This document shows, piece by piece, positions 1 to 7,822 of a stretch of DNA of 53,673 nt. Each line of letters begins with the position of its first letter. Position 1 is the stretch's first letter. The DNA is taken from the NCBI GenBank assembly GCA_902595625.1, contig CACJQQ010000008.1:1-53673 (forward strand). Reading direction: 5' to 3'. The notes below the pieces were generated by a model. It ran no database searches. It had not been told where the DNA came from and worked only from the letters and a program-made list of their open reading frames with translations. The DNA comes from an uncultured Pelagibacteraceae bacterium (GTDB lineage: Bacteria; Pseudomonadota; Alphaproteobacteria; Pelagibacterales; Pelagibacteraceae). The translations under genes were made by a program, and so were the position numbers.

Positions 1-245
1 CCCAGAACTTTGCAATTATTTGTCAATTTAAGATTATTGCCAGTAAAATAGTTTGTAACATCATTTATTTGACCTCTCATTTGTGAGGGTAAAAACTCAA
101 TTTTTTGCTTATTATTTTTATTTATAATTTTTTTATTTTCAAAAGAAATTATGTTTATTTTTTTTCCACTACGAGTGTATGCATCAGCAAAATTCAATGC
201 AGCTAATCCACTTCCAATAACAGCAATATCCAATATTTTTTTCAT
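1..245 (-). CDS. FAD-dependent oxidoreductase, N-terminal part (partial)
   Basis: The gene runs off the left edge, so only the first 81 or so residues are visible. The N-terminus MKKILDIAVIGSGLAALNFA is a Rossmann-type dinucleotide-binding start with GSGLAALNFA (about residues 10-19), followed by a basic second strand (SGKKINIIS). This is known for FAD/NAD(P)-binding amine oxidases and related oxidoreductases; the substrate cannot be told from this fragment. It lies 18 bases downstream of the formyltransferase-like gene on the same strand, so the two are probably co-transcribed. Base composition is visibly more AT-rich than in the genes to the right. No clear ribosome binding site precedes the ATG. 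Confidence 0.7.
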   Translation of the reverse strand, partial: MKKILDIAVIGSGLAALNFADAYTRSGKKINIISFENKKIINKNNKQKIEFLPSQMRGQINDVTNYFTGNNLKLTNNCKVL

Positions 246-263
246 TAATTAATGTTTCAATGA

Positions 264-938
264 TTAAACTTTTCTATAGAAATACTTTATTATTAATTTT
301 AATAACTTAGTGAATGATGGAACTAAATTAATCTTTTCGTAGTCTTTATATTCAATATAATCAATTCCATCCTTTTTTTTAATACTTTGTTTCAAAAAAT
401 CTAAATTGTTTAAATAAAGAAAACAAATGTCAGTCGCATTTGTGTTATTATCGAGCTCTATTGTTCTTTTGTTATAAATTTTACCAACATCATATTTTTC
501 ATTTACTTCATGAAAAGTTAAGTCAATACTTTTCCAATTATATATAAATTTATAAAAAAAAATAAAAGATCCCCTTTGATTTTTTAGAGAGCCTAAATGA
601 AAATTAAATATCTTATATTTTTGTAAGCTTATTTTATTTATTCCATATACATTAAGGCCAAAATCATAGTCATTTTCGATTTTATTAATTAATCTACAAT
701 TTTTGTAATTAGCTAGTAATGATTTTAGAGTAACTTTATTTTTACTTTCTTTAATTAACCTAGCTATCGAACCAAATAATATAATTACAATTAGCACTTT
801 TAACTTTCTAAAAAAATTTGACTCACCTACAAATATATCAAAGTTATAATTTTTAAATTCTTTATCGGAAAGTATTTTATCAACTAATTTTAATGAAACT
901 ATTTCATCATTTGTAGTGTGTATGATAACATTTTTCAT
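264..938 (-). CDS. formyltransferase-like protein (224 aa)
   Basis: A central segment resembles the formyl_transferase fold of methionyl-tRNA and sugar-nucleotide formyltransferases: the NFHLGSLKNQRGS stretch supplies the Asn and His of the usual N-H-D catalytic set, and KYDVGKIYNKRTIEL supplies the Asp in the usual D-x-G-x-I context. The protein lacks the C-terminal OB domain expected of Fmt. It is therefore more likely a small-molecule or sugar formyltransferase than the initiator tRNA enzyme; the substrate is unknown. The N-terminal half is divergent and rich in Lys, Ile and Asn. Together with the oxidoreductase gene just downstream it may belong to a surface-glycan or other variable locus, which is inference only. 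Confidence 0.55.
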   Translation of the reverse strand: MKNVIIHTTNDEIVSLKLVDKILSDKEFKNYNFDIFVGESNFFRKLKVLIVIILFGSIARLIKESKNKVTLKSLLANYKNCRLINKIENDYDFGLNVYGINKISLQKYKIFNFHLGSLKNQRGSFIFFYKFIYNWKSIDLTFHEVNEKYDVGKIYNKRTIELDNNTNATDICFLYLNNLDFLKQSIKKKDGIDYIEYKDYEKINLVPSFTKLLKLIIKYFYRKV

Positions 939-1026
939 AGTGAAATTTAATGACTAATAGATTTTTTATAACAAATATACATGAAAGTAAGAAATACCTA
1001 AAAGAAATTGGGTATCAAGATTTAAA

Positions 1027-1055
1027 GGGAGGCGCTCTGTTGCCAGACGCCCCCC
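1027..1055 (-). terminator. GNRA-capped hairpin, possible terminator; second copy of tmRNA-type hairpin
   Basis: On the minus strand GGGGGGCG pairs with CGCCTCCC (8 bp, one G-U). An inner TCTG/CAGA stem is capped by a GCAA tetraloop, with one bulged G. The core CTGGCAACAGA is identical to that of the hairpin at 1159-1183, while the outer stems differ in sequence but still pair. It is followed by TTTAAAT, a weak U-tract, so it may end the tmRNA/micro-ORF transcript. Confidence 0.6.
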
Positions 1056-1068
1056 TGACTCAAATAAA

Positions 1069-1125
1069 TTAAGAGTTAGATCCGGCTATTATGTAAAGTA
1101 TACCGAATAATATTATTATTTCCAT
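1069..1125 (-). CDS. putative 18-aa micropeptide (MEIIILFGILYIIAGSNS)
   Basis: A short ORF begins with ATG at 1125 and has an AAAGG ribosome binding site 7 bases upstream (1133-1137). It encodes an almost wholly hydrophobic peptide long enough for a short membrane helix, then stops 13 bases before the strong hairpin at 1027-1055. It lies downstream of the tmRNA on the same strand. It shares the pattern ME-x-I...I-x-x-x-IAG with a 17-aa ORF at 36734. ORFs this short arise by chance in AT-rich DNA. Only the spacing of its ribosome binding site, the hairpin and the second look-alike make it worth listing. Confidence 0.35.
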   Translation of the reverse strand: MEIIILFGILYIIAGSNS

Positions 1126-1156
1126 TTTGATTCCTTTGTTAAGAATATTATATATG

Positions 1157-1418
1157 AAGGGGCGTTCTGTTGCCAGGTGCCCCAGACCCCGTTACTTAAT
1201 TAACAAAGTTAATTAAGCTGCAAGTGCGTAACTTTCGTTAGCATTTGTAAATTGGCCCGTTACGTCGGAACCATCTCGTACGAAAGAATAGCCTTTAGAC
1301 ATCCGTCGATCCTAATTCACCCCCATAAGTTGTAAATGGTGGAGGTGGTGGGTACTGCCCCCACGTCCGTAATGTTTATTACGAAATTCGTTTATCGTCA
1401 TAGTTGGAAAACCAACGC
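1157..1418 (-). ncRNA. ssrA: tmRNA (ssrA), permuted two-piece alphaproteobacterial type
   Basis: Minus strand. The acceptor piece comes first and ends at 1337 in CACCTCCACCA, preceded by a 5-bp T-stem (GTGGG/CCCAC). After a 12-base spacer (1325-1336) the coding piece begins at 1324 with GGGGGTGAATTAGGATCGAC, the conserved 5' tmRNA domain. GGGGGTG pairs with CACCTCC to form a 7-bp acceptor stem with one G-U. The tag frame reads ANESYALAA followed by a stop (1207-1236). A TTAATTAA hairpin and then the GCAA-capped hairpin at 1159-1183 follow. Acceptor-before-coding order and cleavage into two RNAs are known for alphaproteobacterial tmRNA. The 3' end of the coding piece and the 5' end of the precursor are estimated to within about 10 bases. 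Confidence 0.93.
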
Positions 1419-1422
1419 TATT

Positions 1423-1450
1423 AATATAAAACTCTTAAGCAGAGATTCAA
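1423..1450 (-). promoter_or_regulatory. putative sigma70 promoter for tmRNA
   Basis: Minus strand TTGAAT (1445-1450), a 16-base spacer and TATATT (1423-1428). Transcription would start near 1416-1418, just before the GTTGGTTTTCCAAC hairpin that opens the acceptor piece. It sits in the 45-base gap between tmRNA and the divergent thyX. Confidence 0.5.
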
Positions 1451-1462
1451 TAAATAAATCAA

Positions 1463-2410
1463 ATGAAACTTACGCCAGAACAAAAGCAAGAAATTGCAGA
1501 GCAACAAGCCCAAAAAACCTCAACTAAGAGAGTTACATCCCCAGAATTAGAAAAAATACTATATGAGGCTCTACCTGTTTTAGATCACGGCTTTGTAAGA
1601 GTAGTTGATTACATGGGTGATGATAGCTCTATCGTACAGTCTGCAAGAGTGTCTTACGGAAAAGGAACAAAGAAAGTTTCAACAGATGAGGGTTTAATTA
1701 AATATTTAATGAGGCATTGGCACTCCACTCCATTTGAAATGTGTGAGATTAAATACCATGTAAAACTTCCAATTTTTATAGCGCGTCAATGGATTAGACA
1801 TAGAACAGCAAATGTAAATGAATACTCAGCAAGATACTCTATATTAGATAAAGAATTTTATATTCCCGCTAAGGATCAGTTATCAGCACAGTCAACTTCT
1901 AACAGACAAGGAAGGGGAGATTTAATTACTGGAGAGCAAGCAGACGAAGTCTTAAAAATTCTTAAAGATGATGCAACAAGAACCTATGACAATTATGAGA
2001 AAATGCTTAACGAAAGATTTGATGGAAGCACTATAGATGAAGGCAAAGCTGGTCTAGCGAGAGAGTTAGCTAGAATGAACCTAACTTTAAATTCATACAC
2101 ACAATGGTATTGGAAAACAGATTTATTAAATTTATTAAACTTTTTATTCCTAAGAGCAGATAGTCATGCTCAATACGAGATAAGAGTTTATGCAGAAATC
2201 ATGTTAGATACAGTTAAAAAATGGGTTCCAATTACCCATGCCGCATTCTTAGATTATAGAGTAGGGGCAGTTCATGTTTCAGCCAAAGGTAAAAAGGTAA
2301 TTCAACAAATGGCAAAGGGTGAGAAAGTTAGCCATGAAAGCTCTGGTCTTTCCAAGAGGGAGTGGAATGAATTAATGAATTCTTTTGATTTTAAAGAAAA
2401 GATTGTTTAA
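1463..2410 (+). CDS. thyX: flavin-dependent thymidylate synthase ThyX
   Basis: Makes dTMP from dUMP using methylene-tetrahydrofolate, FAD and NADPH. The ThyX signature is at residues 112-125 ([14 protein letters not shown]), with the RHR triplet and the NEYS-x-R-Y nucleotide/FAD-binding part intact. The 315-aa length is within the family range, with about 25 extra polar residues at the N-terminus. The chosen ATG has no good ribosome binding site. It is kept because the reading frame is continuous from there and the tmRNA promoter lies directly upstream. The 3' end overlaps the convergent mrp gene by 20 bases. No thyA is seen in the window, which fits the usual exclusivity of thyX and thyA. 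Confidence 0.95.
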   Translation: MKLTPEQKQEIAEQQAQKTSTKRVTSPELEKILYEALPVLDHGFVRVVDYMGDDSSIVQSARVSYGKGTKKVSTDEGLIKYLMRHWHSTPFEMCEIKYHVKLPIFIARQWIRHRTANVNEYSARYSILDKEFYIPAKDQLSAQSTSNRQGRGDLITGEQADEVLKILKDDATRTYDNYEKMLNERFDGSTIDEGKAGLARELARMNLTLNSYTQWYWKTDLLNLLNFLFLRADSHAQYEIRVYAEIMLDTVKKWVPITHAAFLDYRVGAVHVSAKGKKVIQQMAKGEKVSHESSGLSKREWNELMNSFDFKEKIV

Positions 2411-3218
2411 TTTTTAAAGCGATATCTTTAAATAATTTTGAAACTTCGTGATCAGGGTTAGAGTGTGTTAAAGGATCGCCCTTATCAGCTGAACTTCTTA
2501 AATCTTGATGAATAGGCAAATGTCCTAAGAATTCTTTTTTAAATTCCTTTGCAGTTTTTTCTACCGCGCTTTCCCCAAAAATTTTGTATTCTTTACCATC
2601 ATCTCCTTTAAAGAAACTCATATTGTCAATCAATCCTAAAATTTTTACACCTGTCTTATCAAACATTTGAATTCCTCTTTTTACATCTAGTAAAGCAAGA
2701 TCTTGTGGTGTTGAAACAATGATTGCTCCATCAACTTTTACTTCTTGTGCAAATGTTAATTGCGTGTCACCAGTTCCTGGCGGCATATCAATTATAATAA
2801 CATCCCTATCTTTCCATAATACTTTTTGCGTCATAGTTTTAATTGCACTAATCACCATTGGACCTCTCCAAATCATTGGAGTTTGTTCATCTACTAAAAA
2901 TCCCATGGACATAAATTGGGCATTGTATTTTTCTAGAGGAGACATTGTTTTTCCATCCTCACTTTTTGGTTTTTCACTTAAGTTAATTAATTTTGGTAAA
3001 GAAGGTCCATAAACATCAGCATCTAAGATACCAATTTTTAATCCTAAATTTTGTAAAGCAAATGCAAGATTAATTGCGACTGTAGATTTTCCTACACCAC
3101 CTTTCGCACTTGAAACTAATATTGTATTTTTAGTCCCATTTATTGGAGTTTTGGTAAATTTCTTAGGAGCAAGCTTTTCTCTCATTGTTTTGCTCATTTC
3201 TACTTTTTTTTCAGACAT
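2391..3218 (-). CDS. mrp: Mrp/NBP35-type P-loop ATPase, iron-sulfur carrier
   Basis: Family role: ATP-dependent scaffold or carrier of Fe-S clusters (ApbC/Mrp). The deviant Walker A KGGVGKS is at residues 39-45, with [12 protein letters not shown] and the MPPGTGD segment that are typical of Mrp. An upstream in-frame ATG at 3305 would overlap the start of divergent hflK and add 29 unlike residues, so ATG 3218 ([10 protein letters not shown]) is preferred, giving 275 aa. Many Mrp proteins carry an N-terminal MIP18/DUF59 domain; here only about 35 residues precede the ATPase domain, so that domain is absent. The gene is divergent from hflK across 54 bases and convergent with thyX. Confidence 0.92.
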   Translation of the reverse strand: MSEKKVEMSKTMREKLAPKKFTKTPINGTKNTILVSSAKGGVGKSTVAINLAFALQNLGLKIGILDADVYGPSLPKLINLSEKPKSEDGKTMSPLEKYNAQFMSMGFLVDEQTPMIWRGPMVISAIKTMTQKVLWKDRDVIIIDMPPGTGDTQLTFAQEVKVDGAIIVSTPQDLALLDVKRGIQMFDKTGVKILGLIDNMSFFKGDDGKEYKIFGESAVEKTAKEFKKEFLGHLPIHQDLRSSADKGDPLTHSNPDHEVSKLFKDIALKIKQSFL

Positions 3219-3272
3219 AATATCGCTCTTACATAACTTGTTTTTGCAGTAAAAGTCACTATATAAAGTGTC

Positions 3273-4388
3273 ATGAGTTTCAAAGATAAGATTTTTAAAA
3301 ATCAATCCCCTTGGGGATCACCTCCTCCTGGTGGTGGTGGGAGTGCTCCTGGCGGTAATGGATCAGGATCAAGACAAGATCCGCCGAATCTTGATGACAT
3401 TATAAAAAATTTTCAAAAAACAATAAATAAATTCTCAGGTGGAAAATCCGGAGGTTCAAGACCAATAATAATTGGTCTATTAATTCTTTTAGGACTTTAT
3501 ATAGCAAGTGGTCTTTACAGAGTATTACCAGATGAACAAGGCGTAGTTTTGAGATTTGGTAAATTTGTTAATACAACTCAACCAGGATTGCATTACCATT
3601 TACCAATGCCGATAGAGAGAGTTCTAACGCCTAAGGTAACAAAAGTTAATAGGGTTGATGTTGGTTTTAGACCTGCGAGTGATAGTGGAAGATCATCTGG
3701 AGTAGGAAACGTGCCTGAAGAAAGTTTAATGCTTACTGGAGATGAAAACATAGTTGACATTAATTACTCTGTATTCTGGGTTATTAAAGATGCTGGTAAG
3801 TTTTTATTTAACATACAAAGCCCTGTTGAAACTGTTAAAGCTACTTCAGAGACGGCAATGAGAGAAGTTATAGCAAAAAACAACATTCAAACAATTTTAA
3901 CTGAAGGAAGAGCAAACATTGAAATTGAGGTACAAGAAATTACTCAAATGATTTTAGATGAATACGAGTCAGGTATTCAAATTACACAAGTTCAAACCCA
4001 ACAAGCTGACCCACCAGAACAAGTTATTGATGCATTTAGGGACGTACAAGCAGCTCGAGCTGATAGAGAGAGATCAAAAAATGAAGCCGAAGCATATGCT
4101 AATGATGTTATTCCAAGAGCGCGAGGAGAAGCCGAACAGGTTTTACAGCAAGCTGAAGCTTATAAAAAAGAAGTAGTAGCAAAAGCAGAAGGTGAGGCTA
4201 GCAGATTTTTAGCAATTTATAATGAATACAGAAATGCAAAACAAGTAACCCAAGAAAGAATGTATTTAGAGACAATGGAAAAAGTTTTGGCTGATATAGA
4301 TAAAGTAATCATAGATAAAGAGTCTGGATCAGGTGTTGTTCCTTACTTACCTTTACCTGAATTAAAAAAATCAGGAGGAAATAATTAA
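3273..4388 (+). CDS. hflK: HflK, FtsH-associated SPFH/band 7 membrane protein
   Basis: HflK pairs with HflC to form the periplasmic cage around the FtsH protease. The N-terminal 50 or so residues are cytoplasmic and rich in Gly, Pro and Ser (PPPGGGGSAPGGNGSGS), as in other HflK proteins. One membrane helix follows (about residues 64-83), then the band 7 domain (DEQGVVLRFGKFVNTTQPGLHYHLP) and a coiled, Ala/Glu/Arg-rich C-terminal region. The stop codon overlaps the hflC start (TAATG at 4386-4390), so translation is coupled. The 371-aa length is normal. Confidence 0.95.
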   Translation: MSFKDKIFKNQSPWGSPPPGGGGSAPGGNGSGSRQDPPNLDDIIKNFQKTINKFSGGKSGGSRPIIIGLLILLGLYIASGLYRVLPDEQGVVLRFGKFVNTTQPGLHYHLPMPIERVLTPKVTKVNRVDVGFRPASDSGRSSGVGNVPEESLMLTGDENIVDINYSVFWVIKDAGKFLFNIQSPVETVKATSETAMREVIAKNNIQTILTEGRANIEIEVQEITQMILDEYESGIQITQVQTQQADPPEQVIDAFRDVQAARADRERSKNEAEAYANDVIPRARGEAEQVLQQAEAYKKEVVAKAEGEASRFLAIYNEYRNAKQVTQERMYLETMEKVLADIDKVIIDKESGSGVVPYLPLPELKKSGGNN

Positions 4389-5263
4389 TGAAGGGCGTTA
4401 AACTTATAATTCCAGCGATAGTAATAATTGCAGTTACATTGTTTCAATCTTTATTTATTGTTCAAGAAATTAGTCAAGCGATTGTCCTTCAATTTGGTGA
4501 TCCTAAAAAAATTGTTACTAAAGCTGGATTAAATTTCAAATTACCGTTCATACAAAACGTAGTTTTTTTAGATAAAAGAATTTTAAATTTAGACAATGAT
4601 CCAGAAGAAGTAATTGCAGCAGATCAAAAGCGTTTAATTGTAGATGCAATCGCAAGGTTTAAGATTGTAGATCCTCTAAAATTTTACATTTCAGTTGGAA
4701 ATGAAAGAGTTGCAAGATCAAGACTTTCAACAATTATTAATTCAAGAATTAGGGGTGTGCTAGGTAAACAAGAACTGGCAACACTTTTATCCACTGATAG
4801 AACTAAACAAATGTCGATCATTCAAAATGATGTAAACACAGAAGCCCAAAACTTTGGAATTGAAATTGTAGATGTAAGAATTAAAAGAGCTGATTTACCC
4901 CCAGCAAACAGTGAAGCTATTTACAAACGAATGCAAACTGAAAGGGAGAGAGAAGCTAAAGAGTTTAGAGCACAAGGAGCTGAGATTGCACAAAAAATTA
5001 GATCAACTGCTGATAAAGATGTAACAGTAATATTAGCAGAAGCTAATAAGAAGTCAGAAATTATGAAAGGAGAAGGCGATGGTGAAAGAAATAAAATCTT
5101 TGCTAATGCTTTTGGAAGAGACCCTCAGTTTTTTGCATTTTACAGAGCAATGCAAGCTTATGAAAAAGCTTTAATCGGAGGAGAAACTTCACTTGTATTA
5201 TCTCCTGACAGTGAGTTCTTTAAATTTTTTGGTAAATCTATAAAGCCAAATATTAAAAGATAA
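4388..5263 (+). CDS. hflC: HflC, FtsH-associated SPFH/band 7 membrane protein
   Basis: Partner of HflK. A single N-terminal membrane helix (about residues 5-25) is followed by a band 7 domain that begins EISQAIVLQFGDPKKIVTKAGLNFKLPF. The QTEREREAKEFRAQGAE stretch is typical of HflC and marks the helical region. The length, 291 aa, is normal. The ATG overlaps the hflK stop. Next comes a small DUF2065 membrane protein, the same order (hflK, hflC, DUF2065, degP/Q) found in many proteobacteria, which suggests a membrane protein quality-control operon. Confidence 0.95.
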   Translation: MKGVKLIIPAIVIIAVTLFQSLFIVQEISQAIVLQFGDPKKIVTKAGLNFKLPFIQNVVFLDKRILNLDNDPEEVIAADQKRLIVDAIARFKIVDPLKFYISVGNERVARSRLSTIINSRIRGVLGKQELATLLSTDRTKQMSIIQNDVNTEAQNFGIEIVDVRIKRADLPPANSEAIYKRMQTEREREAKEFRAQGAEIAQKIRSTADKDVTVILAEANKKSEIMKGEGDGERNKIFANAFGRDPQFFAFYRAMQAYEKALIGGETSLVLSPDSEFFKFFGKSIKPNIKR

Positions 5264-5275
5264 ACTAATCACTTT

Positions 5276-5461
5276 GTGAAAGAGCTAATTACCGCTATAG
5301 GATTGCTTTTTTTTATAGAAGGACTTTTCCTTGCCATTTTCCCGTCAAGAATAAAAAATATGTTAGAGATGATCAAAAATACAACAGAAAATAAGCTGAG
5401 ATCATTTGGGTTGTTTTTTTTGATTATCGGCTTTTTAATAATTTGGTATATAAAAAATTAG
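5276..5461 (+). CDS. DUF2065 (YjeT-type) small membrane protein
   Basis: A 61-aa protein with two hydrophobic helices (about residues 4-22 and 43-58) separated by a basic loop. The ELITAIGLLFFIEGLFLAIFP start and the RSFGLFFLIIGFLIIW segment match the DUF2065 pattern. The start is GTG. It sits between hflC and the DegP/Q-like protease gene, with its stop touching the start of the latter. This context is conserved for the family, whose molecular role is unknown. Confidence 0.8.
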   Translation: MKELITAIGLLFFIEGLFLAIFPSRIKNMLEMIKNTTENKLRSFGLFFLIIGFLIIWYIKN

Positions 5462-6865
5462 ATGAGTTATTTTAAAAAAATATTTTTTTTATTAGTATTT
5501 TACAATTTTTCACTAGTTCAAGCTAAAGCTGTTCCAAATTCTTTTGCTGATTTAGCAGAGAAATTGATGCCATCTGTTGTTAATATTTCAACTACTCAAA
5601 CTGTAAAAACAACAACTAATCAATTCCCTTTTCAGTTTCCTCCAGGATCACCATTCGGTGAAATGTTTAAAGATTTTGAAAGACCTACGGAGAGAAAAGC
5701 TTCATCTTTAGGTTCTGGTTTTATAATTAAAGAAGAGGGTATCGTCATTACGAACAACCATGTTATTGCCAATGCTGAGGATATTTTAATAAAAGTTGGT
5801 GACAAAGAATATGATGCAGAGGTCATAGGTGCAGATCCTTATATGGATCTTGCAGTTTTAAAAATGAAAACGAAAGATAAATTTAAACCTGTAAGTTTCG
5901 GAGACTCAAATAAAGCAAGAGTAGGCGACTGGGTTGTTGCTATTGGTAACCCTTTTGGTCTAGGTGGAACAGTAACGTCCGGAATAATCTCAGCAAGAAA
6001 CAGGCAAATTGGTTTAACGCGATATGAGGATTTTATTCAAACTGATGCATCAATCAACCAAGGTAATTCTGGCGGACCATTATTCAATCTTAAAGGAGAG
6101 GTAATTGGAGTTAACACTGCAATTATAGCCCCAGGTCAATCAGGATCAATTGGAATTGGTTTTGCAATTCCTGCCAACGCAGCTTCTAATGTAATTGACC
6201 AATTAATAAAATTTGGTGAAACAAAAAGAGGATGGTTAGGAGTAAGAATTCAAGAAGTAACAAAAGAAATAGCAGAAGTTGAAAAACTAAAAAAACCAGA
6301 AGGCGCTCTTGTGGCAAGTGTTGGACAAGGTAGTCCAGCAGAAAAAGCAGGAATTAAAGCAGGTGATATTATCTTAGAATTTGATGGCAAAAAAATAAAT
6401 ACAATGAAAAAACTTCCTAATGTTGTTGCAAGCACTGAAGTAGGAAAAAGTGTTGAACTTAAAATTTGGAGAAACAAAAAATTAATCTCAAAAAGACTAA
6501 CTTTAGGAAGACTCGAAACATCAGAGGAATTTAAAGAAACAAAACCAAAAATTGTTAAAAAAGATGTAGACATCCAAAGCTTAAAAATTGCAGTGAGAGA
6601 TTTAAATGATGAAGATATTAAAAAAAGAAATTTAAACAAAAAAACAAAAGGAGTTGTGATAACTGAAATTTCTAATCGAAGCCCTTTAGCTAATCTTTTA
6701 AGCGTAAATGATATAATTATTGAAGTACAAAAAACTCCAGTGAAAAATTCTGTTGATTTGAATAAAATAGTTGATGGAATTTTTAAAAAAGGTGAAAAGA
6801 CATTATTGTTAACAATAATTAACAATAATAATAGAAGAAGATATCTTGGTGTAAAAATAAATTAA
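5462..6865 (+). CDS. degP: DegP/DegQ-type periplasmic serine protease (Do family)
   Basis: Periplasmic chaperone-protease for misfolded envelope proteins. A signal peptide (about residues 1-22) precedes a trypsin-like domain with the full triad: His100 (ITNNHVI), Asp129 (MDLAVLKM) and Ser203 (GNSGGPL). Two PDZ domains follow, one near residues 260-350 (GWLGVRIQEV) and one near 370-460. The length, 467 aa, fits DegP/DegQ/MucD. Whether to call it DegP or DegQ cannot be settled from sequence alone. It starts one base after the DUF2065 stop and is followed after 2 bases by miaA, so it is part of one long operon. Confidence 0.93.
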   Translation: MSYFKKIFFLLVFYNFSLVQAKAVPNSFADLAEKLMPSVVNISTTQTVKTTTNQFPFQFPPGSPFGEMFKDFERPTERKASSLGSGFIIKEEGIVITNNHVIANAEDILIKVGDKEYDAEVIGADPYMDLAVLKMKTKDKFKPVSFGDSNKARVGDWVVAIGNPFGLGGTVTSGIISARNRQIGLTRYEDFIQTDASINQGNSGGPLFNLKGEVIGVNTAIIAPGQSGSIGIGFAIPANAASNVIDQLIKFGETKRGWLGVRIQEVTKEIAEVEKLKKPEGALVASVGQGSPAEKAGIKAGDIILEFDGKKINTMKKLPNVVASTEVGKSVELKIWRNKKLISKRLTLGRLETSEEFKETKPKIVKKDVDIQSLKIAVRDLNDEDIKKRNLNKKTKGVVITEISNRSPLANLLSVNDIIIEVQKTPVKNSVDLNKIVDGIFKKGEKTLLLTIINNNNRRRYLGVKIN

Positions 6866-6867
6866 TC

Positions 6868-7785
6868 TTGTCAAAAAAAATTATTCTCTTAGCAGGACCT
6901 ACAGCTTCAGGAAAATCAAAATTAGCAATTCATTTGGCAAAAAAAATGAATGGAGAAATTATAAATGCTGACAGTATGCAAATCTATAAAGAGTTTTCTA
7001 TTTTATCCTCAAGGCCAAGAAGCTCTGAAACAAAAAAAATTAAACATCATTTGTACGGCATAGTTTCTGTTAAAAAATATTTCTCCGCAGGTGACTGGCT
7101 TAAGGAAGCAAAAAAGAGAGTTCACTTATGTTTGAAGAAGAAAAAAATTCCAATTATTGTTGGAGGCACTGGTCTATACTTTAACACTATTACGAAAGGA
7201 ATAAGTAAAATTCCAGATATAGACACCAAAACGAGAAAAAATGTGAGAGTTTTATTTAAGAAACTTGGCTCCAAAAAGTTTTATGAAAAACTTTTAGAGC
7301 TAGATCCTAAAGTTAAAAATAGAATTAATCCAAAAGATTCACAAAGGATACAAAGAGCCTATGAAGTAAAACTTAAAACGAAAAAGTCTCTGCTTGACTG
7401 GTTTACAAAAACGAAATCAGATTTTTTGGATTTCGATTTAAGAAAAGTTTTTATTGATATCCCAAGGATAGATTTACTTCCAAATATTTCAAAAAGAACA
7501 GAACTTATGTTTAAAGAAAATTGCTTAAAAGAGGTTAAAAAATTTAACACAATGAGGCTGAATAAAAATCTATCAGCTAATAAATTGATTGGAGTTCAAG
7601 AAATTAATCAATTTATTAAAGGCAATATCTCAATAGACGAATGTAAAGAACTTATCAATATTAAGACAAGACAGTACGCCAAAAGACAAAATACATGGGC
7701 TCGGGGACATATGAAGAATTGGAACAAGCTATATTCTAAAAATTTCTCTATTCTTTTAAAAAAAACATTAAAAGTCATCAGCTAA
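6868..7785 (+). CDS. miaA: tRNA dimethylallyltransferase MiaA
   Basis: Adds a dimethylallyl group to N6 of A37 in tRNAs that read codons beginning with U. P-loop GPTASGKS is at residues 10-17, then the NADSMQIYKEFSILSSRP motif and the VGGTGLYF motif, all typical of MiaA. The length, 305 aa, is normal. The start is TTG at 6868, two bases after the protease stop; no ATG in frame is compatible with the P-loop position. The C-terminus has the TRQYAKRQNTWARG segment of the family. Confidence 0.95.
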   Translation: MSKKIILLAGPTASGKSKLAIHLAKKMNGEIINADSMQIYKEFSILSSRPRSSETKKIKHHLYGIVSVKKYFSAGDWLKEAKKRVHLCLKKKKIPIIVGGTGLYFNTITKGISKIPDIDTKTRKNVRVLFKKLGSKKFYEKLLELDPKVKNRINPKDSQRIQRAYEVKLKTKKSLLDWFTKTKSDFLDFDLRKVFIDIPRIDLLPNISKRTELMFKENCLKEVKKFNTMRLNKNLSANKLIGVQEINQFIKGNISIDECKELINIKTRQYAKRQNTWARGHMKNWNKLYSKNFSILLKKTLKVIS

Positions 7786-7788
7786 AAC

Positions 7789-7816
7789 TTGACGGTTGGT
7801 ATTTCTAGGCTAGATT
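7789..7816 (+). promoter_or_regulatory. putative sigma70 promoter for the ilvBNC operon
   Basis: TTGACG (7789-7794), a 16-base spacer and TAGATT (7811-7816). The expected start point, about 7 bases after the -10 box, falls at 7822-7824, on the A of the ilvB ATG (7823). The transcript could therefore be leaderless; no ribosome binding site is visible. Confidence 0.5.
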
Positions 7817-7822
7817 GTATGA

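Noticed and set aside
1336-1527. 63-aa plus-strand ORF
   Set aside because: It runs antisense through the tmRNA acceptor piece and into thyX in another frame; no ribosome binding site and no recognisable protein.
3219-3305. N-terminal extension of Mrp from the upstream ATG at 3305
   Set aside because: It overlaps the start of divergent hflK and adds 29 residues unlike any Mrp N-terminus.
6250-6825. 191-aa minus-strand ORF inside the DegP/Q-like gene
   Set aside because: Antisense shadow of the second half of the protease; the plus frame has clear PDZ domains and codon usage fits it.
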